Source of the DNA: Pseudomonadota bacterium
GTDB lineage: Bacteria; Pseudomonadota; Gammaproteobacteria; Burkholderiales; Burkholderiaceae_B
Reading direction: 5' to 3'
NCBI GenBank assembly: GCA_023425645.1
Contig: JAFACG010000038.1
Location: 1 to 61,851, forward strand
Length of the DNA: 61,851 nucleotides
Position 1 is the stretch's first letter; the number at the start of each line of letters is the position of its first letter. The position numbers and the translations under genes are program-made. This document shows positions 47,017-57,937 of this stretch, piece by piece. The notes beneath the pieces are model-generated. The model was not told where the DNA came from. It made no database searches and was given only the letters and a program-made list of their open reading frames with translations.

Positions 47017-48975
47017 TTATTCCGCTTCGCCGCTGGCGGTCAGTTCCTTCTCGGCCTCAGGCAGCACCTGGACTTTAAGATCCTCGCGCATGGCTTGCAG
47101 CACAGCTTCGGTTTCGCTGCGGGCCAGGGCCTGGTTCAACTGGGCGGTCAGCAGGCCCAGGCCAGGGTTGCCGGCCTTGCCGGGCTCGTGGCTGACGATC
47201 TCCACCACGGTATAGCCCTGCGGCTGGGCGGCGCCCACATAGGCGGGAAGCTTGTCCACGGGCGCGGCAAGCACCTTGTTCAGCAGGGCCTCGTCCATTT
47301 CGGGGAACGCGGCGCGGCTGACGGCGAACTGCTTGGAGAAGCCTTCTGCGGCGGCGCCGCCCTTGAGCTGTTCCAGTTGCTGTTCGCCCGCCTGGACCGC
47401 CAGCTCCTGGGAGCGTTCACGCACCAGGCTTTCGCGAGCCTGGTTGCGAACCTTGTCCAGCGCGGGTACATGGGCGGGCTTGACGTCGATGACGCGCACC
47501 GCGATCAGGGTGTCGGGCGAGATCTCCACCACGCCGGCGTTCTTGCGCGAGCTCATGGCGGTGGGATTGAAGAGCGCCTGGCGCACGCGGCTGTCGTCCA
47601 GCACGGCGGCGTCCGCGCTGTCGGCGGCGGCCTTGTCGCTGTCGATGTGGCCGGCCGGAACCAGGCCCTGGCGCGTGATGCCGTCCACGTTCTTCAGGGT
47701 CAGGCCCAGCGCGCTGGCGGCGGCCTGCAGGTTTTCTTCGTTGTCGTAGACCAGGTTGGTCAGCTTGGTGGCCATGTCGGCGAAACGTTCGGCGGCCAGC
47801 TGCTTGCGCACTTCGGACTCGACCTTGGAGCGGGCCTGCTCGAAGGATTCGCCCTGTTCGGCCTGCACATCGTTGATCTTGAAGATGTGAAAGCCGCTGG
47901 GGCCTTCGATGACGCCGGATACATCGCCTTTGTTCAGCGAGAACACGGCGTTTTCCAACACGGCAGGCCAGGACCCCTTGGTGATCCAGCCCAGTTCGCC
48001 GCCGTCGCGGGCGCTGCCGCCGTCTTCGGAACTGCTGCGCGCCAGATCGGCAAAGGCATTCTTGTCGGCCTGGGCTTTTTCGGCCAGTTCCCGGGCCTTG
48101 GCCTGGGCGGCCTCGCGCTGGGCCTCGGAGGCTCCGGCGGGCAGGGATACCAGGATATGGCTGAGGTTCACGCGGCCGGGCTGCACGTAGCGGGCCTTGT
48201 TCTGTTCGTAGTACTGCTTGAGTTGTTCATCGGTGGGCTTGGCCACGTCGGCCGAAGCGGCTTGCTCGTCCAGCAGCAGGTATTCGGCGCTGACCTGCTC
48301 GGGCAGCTCCAGCGCAGCCTTGTTCTTGTCGTACCAGGCCTGCAGATCCGCCTCGGTGACCTGCACCTGGTCTTCGAAGCTGCGCGCCAGGAAAGTGCGG
48401 GTGCGCACGCCGCGCTCTTCGGTCAGGGCGATCTCGAGCCGGTTCATGACGCTGGGCAGCATGGCGGCGGTGGCGCCCACGGGGCCGAGCACACGGTCCA
48501 GGGCCAGTTGGCCGCGCTGGCTCTGTTCGAAATCGCGCACGCTGATGCCGGCCGAGGACAGGACCTGGTTGTACAGCGAGGGCGAGAACACGCCATTTTC
48601 CTGGAACTGGGGCATGGTGGCGATGGCATCGCGCAGCGCGGCGTCCGAGACGCTGAAACGGGCTCGGGTGGCTTCGTCGATCTGCACGCGCTGGTCGATC
48701 ATGGATTCCAGCAACTGGCGGCGGCTGGCGGGACTGTCCGCCTGGGCCAGGTCGAAGCCGGCCGGGTTGCTGCGCTGCATTTCGTCCAGCTGCATGCGGC
48801 GGGCGCGGTCGAACTCCTGTGCGGTGATGGCGCCGTCGCCCACTTTGACGATGTCGCTGTCCCCGGACACATAATTGGAGTAGCCGCTGACGCCGATCAG
48901 GACAAACGACGGCAGAATCAGCACTAACAGGACCAACTGCATGATGCGTTGGTTCTTACGGATAATCTCGAACAT
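47017..48975 (-). CDS. ppiD: Periplasmic folding chaperone PpiD (parvulin-type, membrane-anchored)
   Basis: 652 residues. One N-terminal membrane anchor (LVLLVLILPSFVLIGVSGY), SurA-like N-terminal chaperone region, a central parvulin domain (VNLSHILVSLP... and GELGWITKGSWP... SGFHIFKIND) and a C-terminal chaperone part. Helps secreted proteins leaving the Sec translocon. AGGTGA precedes the ATG. 75 bases separate it from the M23 gene downstream. Confidence 0.93.
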   Translation of the reverse strand: MFEIIRKNQRIMQLVLLVLILPSFVLIGVSGYSNYVSGDSDIVKVGDGAITAQEFDRARRMQLDEMQRSNPAGFDLAQADSPASRRQLLESMIDQRVQIDEATRARFSVSDAALRDAIATMPQFQENGVFSPSLYNQVLSSAGISVRDFEQSQRGQLALDRVLGPVGATAAMLPSVMNRLEIALTEERGVRTRTFLARSFEDQVQVTEADLQAWYDKNKAALELPEQVSAEYLLLDEQAASADVAKPTDEQLKQYYEQNKARYVQPGRVNLSHILVSLPAGASEAQREAAQAKARELAEKAQADKNAFADLARSSSEDGGSARDGGELGWITKGSWPAVLENAVFSLNKGDVSGVIEGPSGFHIFKINDVQAEQGESFEQARSKVESEVRKQLAAERFADMATKLTNLVYDNEENLQAAASALGLTLKNVDGITRQGLVPAGHIDSDKAAADSADAAVLDDSRVRQALFNPTAMSSRKNAGVVEISPDTLIAVRVIDVKPAHVPALDKVRNQARESLVRERSQELAVQAGEQQLEQLKGGAAAEGFSKQFAVSRAAFPEMDEALLNKVLAAPVDKLPAYVGAAQPQGYTVVEIVSHEPGKAGNPGLGLLTAQLNQALARSETEAVLQAMREDLKVQVLPEAEKELTASGEAE

Positions 48976-49070
48976 TAATCATCACCTACTTTCGCTTGCA
49001 GCGCTGCGCTGCGGGCGGCGCATCAGGACGGACCCGGCATGGACCGGCCTGAAAATATACCGTGTTTAGA

Positions 49071-49089
49071 TTAAGTATGTTTGACTTAA
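49071..49089. promoter_or_regulatory. Inverted repeat in the ppiD-ugpQ divergent region
   Basis: TTAAGT-N7-ACTTAA in an AT-rich stretch between the divergent ppiD and glycerophosphodiesterase genes (48976-49203). Could be an operator; no clear promoter boxes are paired with it. Confidence 0.3.
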
Positions 49090-49203
49090 ATAGGTTGAGT
49101 CGGCCTAAAGCCGGATTGTAAATCCAAAACCCTAACCCTACAGTGTACAGCCCCGGTTAAAATAGTACATTGGCTTTTTTCACCTGCCGCCTGCGAGTCC
49201 TAC

Positions 49204-49959
49204 ATGAGCCCCATCACCCATCACTGGCCCTACCACAGCCTGATCGCCCATCGCGGCGCGGGCAAGGTCGCCCCTGAAAACACCCTGGCCGCCATGCGCG
49301 TCGGCGCCCAGAACGGCTTCACCATGATGGAGTACGACGTCAAGCTGAGCCGGGACGGCGTTCCCATCCTGCTGCACGACGACACCATGGATCGCACCTC
49401 CAACGCCAAGGGGCTGGCTGCGGACTACACCCTGGCCGAACTGTCGGCCTGGGACTTCGGCGCCTGGCATTCCTCGGCCTACGCGGGCGAGCCCGTCGCC
49501 ACCCTCAGCGCGATCGCCGCCTTCACGCTGGCCAACCAGATCCACAGCAACATCGAAATCAAGCCCACCACCGGCCAGGAAGCCGAAACCGGCGCCGCCG
49601 TGGCGCTGGCGGCCCAGCGTCTGTGGGCCAGGGCCAGCCTGCCGCCGCTGCTGTCCTCTTTTTCCGAAGAAGCCCTGGCCGCCGCGCAACGCGTCGCACC
49701 GACCCTGCCGCGCGCCCTGCTCATCGAAGAACAGGTGCCCGCCGACTGGCCGCAGCGCCTGGAGCGCCTGGGATGCTGCGGCCTGAACCTGAACGATCGC
49801 TACACCGACCAGGCCCTGGTGCGCGCCATACGCCAGGCCGGCTACACCGTGGCCGTCTGGACCGTGAATGACGCCGAACGCGTGCGCGAGCTGCTCGACT
49901 GGGGCTGCAACGCCGTCTTCACCGACAAGGTCACCACCATCCGTCCCGACACTCTCTAA
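49204..49959 (+). CDS. ugpQ: Glycerophosphodiester phosphodiesterase
   Basis: 251 residues, cytosolic GDPD with no signal peptide. LIAHRGAGKVAPENTLAA and EYDVKLSRDGVPILLHDDTMDRT hold the catalytic His pair and metal-binding Glu and Asp. Hydrolyses glycerophosphodiesters to glycerol 3-phosphate. No ugpBAEC genes are adjacent. Confidence 0.94.
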   Translation: MSPITHHWPYHSLIAHRGAGKVAPENTLAAMRVGAQNGFTMMEYDVKLSRDGVPILLHDDTMDRTSNAKGLAADYTLAELSAWDFGAWHSSAYAGEPVATLSAIAAFTLANQIHSNIEIKPTTGQEAETGAAVALAAQRLWARASLPPLLSSFSEEALAAAQRVAPTLPRALLIEEQVPADWPQRLERLGCCGLNLNDRYTDQALVRAIRQAGYTVAVWTVNDAERVRELLDWGCNAVFTDKVTTIRPDTL

Positions 49960-49982
49960 CCGGCCCTGCGCCAGGACTGCTC

Positions 49983-50837
49983 TTGTTTAGTTACCGCCAC
50001 GCCTTTCACGCCGGCAATCACGCCGACGTGCTCAAGCACGCCACCCTGCTGCACATCTTCGATTACTACACGCAGAAGGACAGCGCCTTCACCGTCATCG
50101 ACACGCATTGCGGCGCGGGGCTGTACGACCTGGAGGACGATTGGGCCCAGACCCGGGGCGAGTTCTACGACGGACTGGACCGGGTCCTGCAGCAGGACCG
50201 CCATCCTGAACTGATCGAGCGCTACATAGACGCCGTCGCGGACCTGAATCCGGACGAGGTGGCCCGCTACTATCCGGGCTCGCCCTGGCTGGCGCTGAGC
50301 CTGCTGCGCCGGCAGGACAGCTTCCACGGTTTCGAGCTGCACCCCTCGGAGTTCGAGGTGCTGAGCGAGAACGTCGGCCAGCTGTTCCCGCGCGGCAACC
50401 GCCGCGTGCGCCTGTACCAGCAAAATGGCTTCGAACATCTGAACCGCCTGCTGCCACCGCCGTCGCGGCGCGGCGTCGTGGTCATGGACCCCTCCTACGA
50501 GGCCAAGTCGGACTACAGGCAGGTGCCGGTCAGCGTGAAAGAGGCCCTGAAGCGCTTCGCCCAGGCCTGCATCGTGATCTGGTACCCGATCGTACAGCGC
50601 CCCGAGGTCCAGCAGCTGCAACGCAGCCTGGAGCAACTGGACACGCCCTGGCTGCACGCCAGCCTGAACGTGCGCGCCCCGGCCGCCAACGGACTGGGCC
50701 TGCACGGCAGCGGCCTGTTCATCACCAATCCGCCCTGGACGCTGCAGGCCGCGCTGGCGCAAAGCCTGCCCTGGCTAAAAGAAAAGCTGGCCCAGGACGA
50801 CCGGGCCAGCTATCAATTGCGCACCTCTTCCAAATAG
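49983..50837 (+). CDS. rlmJ: 23S rRNA (adenine-N6)-methyltransferase RlmJ
   Basis: 284 residues. N-terminus FSYRHAFHAGNHADVLKHATLL and SAM motif DTHCGAGLYDL identify RlmJ. The catalytic motif reads DPSYE where N6-adenine methyltransferases generally have DPPY/F. Start is a TTG at 49983, forced by conservation beginning directly after it; an AGGA lies about 8 bases upstream. Only 23 bases after ugpQ; convergent with rluF. Confidence 0.93.
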   Translation: MFSYRHAFHAGNHADVLKHATLLHIFDYYTQKDSAFTVIDTHCGAGLYDLEDDWAQTRGEFYDGLDRVLQQDRHPELIERYIDAVADLNPDEVARYYPGSPWLALSLLRRQDSFHGFELHPSEFEVLSENVGQLFPRGNRRVRLYQQNGFEHLNRLLPPPSRRGVVVMDPSYEAKSDYRQVPVSVKEALKRFAQACIVIWYPIVQRPEVQQLQRSLEQLDTPWLHASLNVRAPAANGLGLHGSGLFITNPPWTLQAALAQSLPWLKEKLAQDDRASYQLRTSSK

Positions 50838-50848
50838 AAAAGCCGGGT

Positions 50849-51583
50849 TCAGGCCAGGCGCTCGGATTCCTTCATGTAGCGCCATTGGCCCATGGGCAGG
50901 TCGCCCAGCACCAGTTCGCCGATGCGCACGCGCTTCAAACCCACCACCTTGAGCCCCACCATCTCGCACATGCGGCGGATCTGGCGTTTCTTGCCTTCGC
51001 GCAGCACGAAGCGCAGCTGGTCCTCGTTCTGCCAGGACACCTGCGCGGGCAGCAGCGGCTTGCCGTCCAGGCTCAGGCCGTAATTGAGCAGTTCCAGGCC
51101 GCGCTCGCTGAGCTTGCCGGTGACGCGCACCAGGTATTCCTTGTCGATGACCGAATCATCGCCGATGATCTGGCGGGCGATGCGCCCATCCTGGGTCAGG
51201 ATGAGCAGGCCGGTGGAATCGATGTCCAGGCGGCCGGCCGGAGCCAGTCCGCGCAGGTGCGCGGGCTCGAATTTGGGACCGCCGCGCCCGCCCTTGTACT
51301 GGGTCGAGGCGTTGATCAGCGAGACCGCATTGCGATAGCCCGATTCGGCCTGTCCCGACACAAAGCCCACGGGCTTGTGCAGCAGAATGGTCACGCGCTG
51401 GGTCTGGCGCTTGCGGGCCTGCTTCTCCAGCGTGATTTTCTGGTTGGGGTAGGCCTTGCTGCCCAGTTCGGAGACGATTTCGCCGTCCACGCGCACCCAG
51501 CCGCGCTCGATGAAAGCGTCGGCCTCGCGGCGCGAGCACATGCCGCGCTGGGCCATTAATTTTGAGATACGTTCTTTTTCCAT
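50849..51583 (-). CDS. rluF: Ribosomal large subunit pseudouridine synthase, RluF-like
   Basis: 244 residues. N-terminal S4-like RNA-binding segment ([21 protein letters not shown]), catalytic Asp in [24 protein letters not shown] and [17 protein letters not shown]. The C-terminus [11 protein letters not shown] resembles RluF. Modifies 23S rRNA. ATG at 51583; the long open frame upstream is antisense to ubiC. Confidence 0.9.
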   Translation of the reverse strand: MEKERISKLMAQRGMCSRREADAFIERGWVRVDGEIVSELGSKAYPNQKITLEKQARKRQTQRVTILLHKPVGFVSGQAESGYRNAVSLINASTQYKGGRGGPKFEPAHLRGLAPAGRLDIDSTGLLILTQDGRIARQIIGDDSVIDKEYLVRVTGKLSERGLELLNYGLSLDGKPLLPAQVSWQNEDQLRFVLREGKKRQIRRMCEMVGLKVVGLKRVRIGELVLGDLPMGQWRYMKESERLA

Positions 51584-51619
51584 GAGCGCTATTTTATGGC
51601 TTTGGCGATAATACCGGAC

Positions 51620-52195
51620 ATGAAATTGAGTCCCACTGCAAAAAAACCCTGGCACGACCAGGTTCATCCGTCCGCCACGCCCGCCCAGAAACACTGGCTG
51701 CACCGCCCCGGCGCCCTGACCGCCGGCCTGCGGCGCCTGGGCCAGGTGCGCCTGGACGTGGTGCGCGAGTACGCCTGCCGCCTGGACGCCCAGGAAGCCG
51801 CGCTGATTGAAAGGCCGCGCGGCACGCTCGCCTGGATACGCGAAGTCTCTATGTCCATCGACGGCGTGCGCTGCGTGGTCGCCCGCAGCTTCACGCCCCT
51901 GGCCGCCTCGCACAGCGTCTGGCAGGGCATACGGCGCCTGCGCAGCCGCCCCCTGGCCGACATGCTCTACAACGACGCCCAGATACAACGGTCCGCCTTC
52001 CTGAGCTGCCGCCTGAATCGCGCCGTCCCGTTTTTCCGCACCATCGAACGCGCCCTGGACGGCTCCGGGGAGCCCGTGCCACAGGCCCGGCAATTGCTGG
52101 CGCGCTGCTCCGTATTCTGGCGCCACGGCCAGCCCCTGCTGGTGGCCGAATGCTTCATGCCCGCGTTCTGGACGCCTGGCTCCACGCTTGTTTAA
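51620..52195 (+). CDS. ubiC: Chorismate pyruvate-lyase
   Basis: 191 residues. Removes pyruvate from chorismate to give 4-hydroxybenzoate, first step of ubiquinone synthesis. [45 protein letters not shown] and the C-terminal [21 protein letters not shown] are characteristic. ATG at 51596 is an alternative start. Divergent from rluF with a 36-base gap. Confidence 0.9.
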   Translation: MKLSPTAKKPWHDQVHPSATPAQKHWLHRPGALTAGLRRLGQVRLDVVREYACRLDAQEAALIERPRGTLAWIREVSMSIDGVRCVVARSFTPLAASHSVWQGIRRLRSRPLADMLYNDAQIQRSAFLSCRLNRAVPFFRTIERALDGSGEPVPQARQLLARCSVFWRHGQPLLVAECFMPAFWTPGSTLV

Positions 52196-52207
52196 TTTCC
52201 AATTATC

Positions 52208-52217
52208 ATTAGCTAAT
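52208..52217. promoter_or_regulatory. Palindrome upstream of the MFS gene
   Basis: ATTAGCTAAT, perfect 10-base palindrome inside an AT-rich stretch (52197-52231) between ubiC and the MFS gene. Superficially Fur-box-like, but the match to the 19-base consensus is poor. Confidence 0.25.
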
Positions 52218-52247
52218 AATTTCAATTTATGTAGAGAGCTCGTCGCC

Positions 52248-53456
52248 ATGCCCACCATCCCAGACAACGGTCGCCGCAATGCCTTCATCCTGTCCGGCAT
52301 GCAGGCGCTGGGAGGCGCCAACCCGGCGCTGGTCGTGGCCCTGAGCAGCCTGGTGGGCCAGCAGATGGCCAGCCGCAGCGACCTGGCGACCCTGCCCGTG
52401 GGCATCTTCAATCTGGGACTGGCGGCGGGCATCCTGCCGGCGGCCTACCTGATGCGCCGCCTGGGCCGCCAGGGCGGCTACCTCATCGGCGCCCTGCTGG
52501 GCGTGGGCGCCGGCCTGCTGGCCTCCGGAGGCATCTACGCAGGTTCCTTCGCCCTGTTCTGCCTGGGCACGCTGCTGGCCGGGCTGTACGCCTCCTATGT
52601 ACAGAGCTACCGCTTCGCGGCCGCCGACAACGCCTCCGAAGCCTTCCGGCCCAAGGCCATCTCCTGGGTCATGGCCGGCGGCCTGCTCGGCGCGATGATC
52701 GCCACCCAGACCATCGTGCACACCCAGGACATCTGGCCGCAGCACCCGTTCGCCGCGGCCTTCCTGGCGCAAGCCGCGCTGGCGGCGCTGGTCCTGCCTT
52801 TTGCGGCCGCCCTGCGCCTGGGACGCGGCGCCGCCCAGGCGGGGGCGACTCCCTATACCGGGCGCCCCTTGCGCGAGATCGCCGCCAACAGCCGCTTCAT
52901 CATCGCCGTGCTGGCGGGCGTGGCCTCCTACGGACTGATGAACTTCCTGATGACGGCCTCGCCGCTGGCCATGATAGGCTGCGGCCACAGCCTGAACGAT
53001 TCGACGCTGGGCATACAGTGGCACATCCTGGCCATGTTCGGGCCGAGCTTTTTCACCGGCGGCCTGATCAAGCGCTTCGGCAAGATCCCGGTCACCTTCG
53101 TGGGCGTGCTGCTGCTGGGACTGGCCAGCGTGGTCGCGCTGACGGGCATCAGCGTGACGCACTTCTGGTTCAGCCTGGTGCTGCTGGGCCTGGGCTGGAA
53201 TTTCGGCTTCATCGGCGCCACCAATATGGTGCTGGACTGCTACCGTCCGGAAGAACGCAGCCGCGTGCAGGCCCTGAACGATTTCATCATCTTCACCTGC
53301 GTGGCGCTGTCCTCGTTCACGTCCGGCCGCGTGCTCGCCAACTATGGCTGGAAGGGCGTCAACACCTGGACCCTGCCCATTTCCGGCATGGTGATGCTGG
53401 CCCTGGCCTGGCTGTGGCTGCAGGACAGGCGCGGACTGCGCGAGGCGCAGGCCTGA
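52248..53456 (+). CDS. MFS transporter, uncharacterised
   Basis: 402 residues with about 12 hydrophobic segments and the loop [18 protein letters not shown] typical of MFS. C-terminal half contains [15 protein letters not shown]. Substrate unknown; no catabolic or resistance gene lies beside it. ATG at 52248 chosen over a start 20 codons upstream that lies at the end of ubiC. Confidence 0.85.
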   Translation: MPTIPDNGRRNAFILSGMQALGGANPALVVALSSLVGQQMASRSDLATLPVGIFNLGLAAGILPAAYLMRRLGRQGGYLIGALLGVGAGLLASGGIYAGSFALFCLGTLLAGLYASYVQSYRFAAADNASEAFRPKAISWVMAGGLLGAMIATQTIVHTQDIWPQHPFAAAFLAQAALAALVLPFAAALRLGRGAAQAGATPYTGRPLREIAANSRFIIAVLAGVASYGLMNFLMTASPLAMIGCGHSLNDSTLGIQWHILAMFGPSFFTGGLIKRFGKIPVTFVGVLLLGLASVVALTGISVTHFWFSLVLLGLGWNFGFIGATNMVLDCYRPEERSRVQALNDFIIFTCVALSSFTSGRVLANYGWKGVNTWTLPISGMVMLALAWLWLQDRRGLREAQA

Positions 53457-53489
53457 AGGCGGCCGTCCGCGGGCGCGGACTCGAAAAGA

Positions 53490-53511
53490 AACCGCGGGCA
53501 GGCCCGCGGTT
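53490..53511. terminator. Hairpin terminator between MFS and aldo/keto reductase genes
   Basis: AACCGCGGG-CAGG-CCCGCGGTT. On the minus strand it is followed by TCTTTTC, a terminator for the reductase gene; on the plus strand it ends the MFS transcript less efficiently. Confidence 0.7.
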
Positions 53512-53521
53512 CACACGCCCC

Positions 53522-54364
53522 TTACAGCATGGGCAGATAGGCGGGCTCGGGGCCCTGGGCGAAGTACCGGTCCAGTTCGTCTAGATGTTCGGCACTGAGC
53601 GTCAGGTCGCCGGCAGCGGCGTTTTCCTGGGTATGCTCCGCCGTGGAGGACTTGGGGATGACGAACACATCGCGCTTGCGCAGCAGGAAAGCCAGGGCCA
53701 CCTGACGCGGCGTGGCGCCATAGGCGCTGCCGATTTCCTCCAGCAAGGCGCCGCCTTCGGAATCCGGATCGGGGAAATCGTCGTGCCCGAAGGGACTGTA
53801 GGCCACCACGCGCACCCCGTGCTCATGGCACCAAGGCAGTACGGAATGCTCGATGGCGCGCTCGTTCAGATGATAAAGCACCTGATTGCAGGCGATGCGG
53901 TTCGGCCCGACGATGTCGTAGGCCTCCTGCAGCCATTGCGCGTCGAAATTGCTGACGCCCCATTGCAGTATCTTGCCGTCGCGGCGCAACTGCTCGAAGG
54001 CGGCGAAGGTTTCCTCCAGGGGCACGCGACCGGGCCAGTGCAGCAGGTACATGTCCAGCCTATCCGTACCCAGGCGCTTCAGGCTGGCTTCGCAGGCCTT
54101 GATGACACCCTGGCGCGACGCATTGTACGGCAGCACCTTGGACACCAGGAAGGCTTCGTCGCGGCGGCCGCGCAAGGCCTGCCCGATCAGGGTTTCGGCG
54201 TCGCCGTCGCCATACATCTCCGCGGTGTCGATGTGATTCATGCCGGCGTCCAGACCGGCGCGGAATGCGGCGATGGCCTGGTTCCAGTCGCCCGCGTCCA
54301 CATACCAGCTGCCCTGGCCCACGCGCGAGACGCGCGCTGCCGTACCCATGGTTTCGTACTGCAT
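53522..54364 (-). CDS. Aldo/keto reductase
   Basis: 280 residues, (beta/alpha)8 NADPH-dependent reductase. Catalytic tetrad visible: Asp in HIDTAEMYGDG (with Tyr), Lys in FLVSKVLP, His in YLLHWPGR; coenzyme-binding VIPKSSTAEHT near the C-terminus. AAGGAGA precedes the ATG at 54364. Physiological substrate unknown. Follows glnB by 40 bases, so may be cotranscribed with it. Confidence 0.93.
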   Translation of the reverse strand: MQYETMGTAARVSRVGQGSWYVDAGDWNQAIAAFRAGLDAGMNHIDTAEMYGDGDAETLIGQALRGRRDEAFLVSKVLPYNASRQGVIKACEASLKRLGTDRLDMYLLHWPGRVPLEETFAAFEQLRRDGKILQWGVSNFDAQWLQEAYDIVGPNRIACNQVLYHLNERAIEHSVLPWCHEHGVRVVAYSPFGHDDFPDPDSEGGALLEEIGSAYGATPRQVALAFLLRKRDVFVIPKSSTAEHTQENAAAGDLTLSAEHLDELDRYFAQGPEPAYLPML

Positions 54365-54404
54365 GGAAATCTCCTTGTTTGCCGCCCGGCCCGAAGGCGC
54401 GTGG

Positions 54405-56067
<1,663 letters not shown>

Positions 56068-56196
56068 GTCGGTTCCCCGTCCGGCCGGCCGCAAAAATGC
56101 GCCGGCTCGGTTTCCTAGACTGTCAAAACTCTCTAATATACTGCACAGCGCCTGCGCGCAGTGGGCGGCAACGCCCTGCTGCCCCGCCCGATCCAC

Positions 56197-56202
56197 TATA
56201 AT
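56197..56202 (+). promoter_or_regulatory. argH: -10 box placed for a leaderless argH transcript
   Basis: TATAAT ends 8 bases before the argH ATG, so transcription would begin at or next to the start codon. The intervening bases are C-rich with no Shine-Dalgarno. No convincing -35 is visible. A second box, TATACT near 56136, would give a normal leader. Confidence 0.35.
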
Positions 56203-56210
56203 TGCCCCCT

Positions 56211-57632
56211 ATGTCTACGAACACACCCAACTCCCATCACGACCAGTTCGCCAACAAGGCCAAAGCCTGGTCGGCCCGATTCTCCGAACCCGTCTCCGAT
56301 CTGGTCAAGCGCTACACCGCTTCCGTGGACTTCGACAAGCGCATGGCGCGCTTCGACATCCAGGGCTCGCTGGCCCACGCCAGCATGCTGGCCGCCGTGG
56401 GCGTCATCAGCGCGCAGGACAAGGCGGACATCGAACGCGGCATGGCCCAGATACTGGACGAGATCGAGCAGGGCCAATTCCAGTGGCTGCTGGACCTGGA
56501 GGACGTGCACCTGAACATTGAGAAGCGGCTGGTGGAGCTGATCGGCGACGCGGGCAAGCGTCTGCACACGGGCCGCTCGCGCAACGACCAGGTGGCCACC
56601 GACATCCGCCTGTGGCTGCGCAATGAAATCGATATCGCCGTGGACCTGCTGGCCCAGATGCAGCGCAAGCTGGCCGAGCTGGCCCTGGCCCAGGCCGACA
56701 CCATTCTGCCCGGCTTCACCCACCTGCAGGTGGCCCAGCCGGTCACCTTCGGCCATCACCTGCTGGCCTACGCCGAAATGTTTCGCCGCGACGCCGAACG
56801 CCTGCAGGACTGCCGCAAGCGCGTCAACCGCCTGCCCCTGGGCGCGGCCGCCCTGGCCGGCACCAGCTACCCGATCGACCGCGAGATGGTCGCCGGCCTG
56901 CTGGGCTTCGATGAAGTCTGCCGCAACTCGCTGGACGCCGTCTCGGACCGTGACTTCGCCATCGAGTTCTGCGCCGCCGCCGCGTTGATCATGACGCACA
57001 TCTCGCGCTTCTCCGAAGAGCTGGTGCTGTGGATGAGCCCGCGCGTGGGCTTCATCGACCTGGCCGACCGCTTCTGCACGGGCAGTTCCATCATGCCCCA
57101 GAAGAAGAACCCCGACGTGCCCGAGCTGGCCCGCGGCAAGACCGGCCGCGTCAACGGCCATCTGATCGCCCTGCTGACCCTGATGAAAGGCCAGCCCCTG
57201 GCCTACAACAAGGACAACCAGGAAGACAAGGAAGGCCTGTTCGACTCCGCCGACACCATCCGCGACACCCTGACCATCTTCGTGGATCTGATCTCCGGCA
57301 TCAAGGTCAAGCCCGAGGCCATGCGCGCGGCCGCGCTGCAGGGCTTTGCCACCGCCACCGACCTGGCCGACTACCTGGTCAAGAAAGGCCTGCCTTTCCG
57401 CGACGCCCACGAAACCGTGGCGCTGGCCGTGCGCCACTGCGAAGAGCACGGCTACGACCTGGCCGACCTGTCCCTGGAGCAGCTGCAGAGCTTCGACGCC
57501 CGTATCGAATCCGACATCTTCCAGGTGCTGACCCTGGAAGGTTCGGTCGCCTCGCGCAAGCACATCGGCGGCACCGCCCCCGAACGCGTGCGCATCGAAG
57601 CCCAGCTCATCCTGGACCGCATCCCCGGCTGA
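56211..57632 (+). CDS. argH: Argininosuccinate lyase
   Basis: 473 residues. Last step of arginine synthesis, splitting argininosuccinate into arginine and fumarate. Conserved blocks: [37 protein letters not shown] and the superfamily signature [11 protein letters not shown]. No ribosome binding site before ATG 56211. Followed by a strong terminator. Confidence 0.97.
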   Translation: MSTNTPNSHHDQFANKAKAWSARFSEPVSDLVKRYTASVDFDKRMARFDIQGSLAHASMLAAVGVISAQDKADIERGMAQILDEIEQGQFQWLLDLEDVHLNIEKRLVELIGDAGKRLHTGRSRNDQVATDIRLWLRNEIDIAVDLLAQMQRKLAELALAQADTILPGFTHLQVAQPVTFGHHLLAYAEMFRRDAERLQDCRKRVNRLPLGAAALAGTSYPIDREMVAGLLGFDEVCRNSLDAVSDRDFAIEFCAAAALIMTHISRFSEELVLWMSPRVGFIDLADRFCTGSSIMPQKKNPDVPELARGKTGRVNGHLIALLTLMKGQPLAYNKDNQEDKEGLFDSADTIRDTLTIFVDLISGIKVKPEAMRAAALQGFATATDLADYLVKKGLPFRDAHETVALAVRHCEEHGYDLADLSLEQLQSFDARIESDIFQVLTLEGSVASRKHIGGTAPERVRIEAQLILDRIPG

Positions 57633-57662
57633 TGCTGCCTGCGCCGCACCACATGCCCGAAC

Positions 57663-57692
57663 AGGCCGGCCCCCGCCGGCCTATTTCTTTTT
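57663..57692 (+). terminator. argH: Intrinsic terminator after argH
   Basis: AGGCCGGC-CCCC-GCCGGCCT followed by ATTTCTTTTTC. Perfect 8-base stem with T-rich tail, 31 bases past the stop. Confidence 0.88.
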
Positions 57693-57710
57693 CACAATCC
57701 GCCGGTTTAC

Positions 57711-57911
57711 GCCGCCCCCACTCCCGACCTGCTGCTGGACGAGCCCGACAACCACCTGGACCTGCCTTCCCTGCAGGCCCCGGAAGCCATGCTGCGCAGC
57801 TACCGGGGCGCTCTGCTCGTGGCCTCGCACGACGATGCCTTTCTGGAACAGGCCGGGGTGAGGGACAGGCTCGGCATCGAGGACGGCGCCTGGATCCTGC
57901 AGCAGGGTTGA
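57711..57911 (+). pseudogene. Remnant of an ABC-F type ATPase (C-terminal end)
   Basis: 67-codon open stretch ending in TGA, reading LLLDEPDNHLDLPSLQAPEA then LLVASHDDAFLEQAG. This is the Walker B, D-loop and H-switch of an ABC-F protein (usual LDEPTNHLD and VVSHD), followed by a short tail. Walker A and the LSGGQ signature are missing and there is no start codon or SD, since the terminator of argH lies just before it. Most of the gene has been deleted. Confidence 0.8.
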
Positions 57912-57937
57912 CGCCGCGGTCCTGCGGCGTCGGGCCT

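Noticed and set aside
52200..52230. Fur box before the MFS gene
   Set aside because: Only about half of the 19-base consensus positions match in the best alignment I could make by eye; kept only as a weak palindrome.
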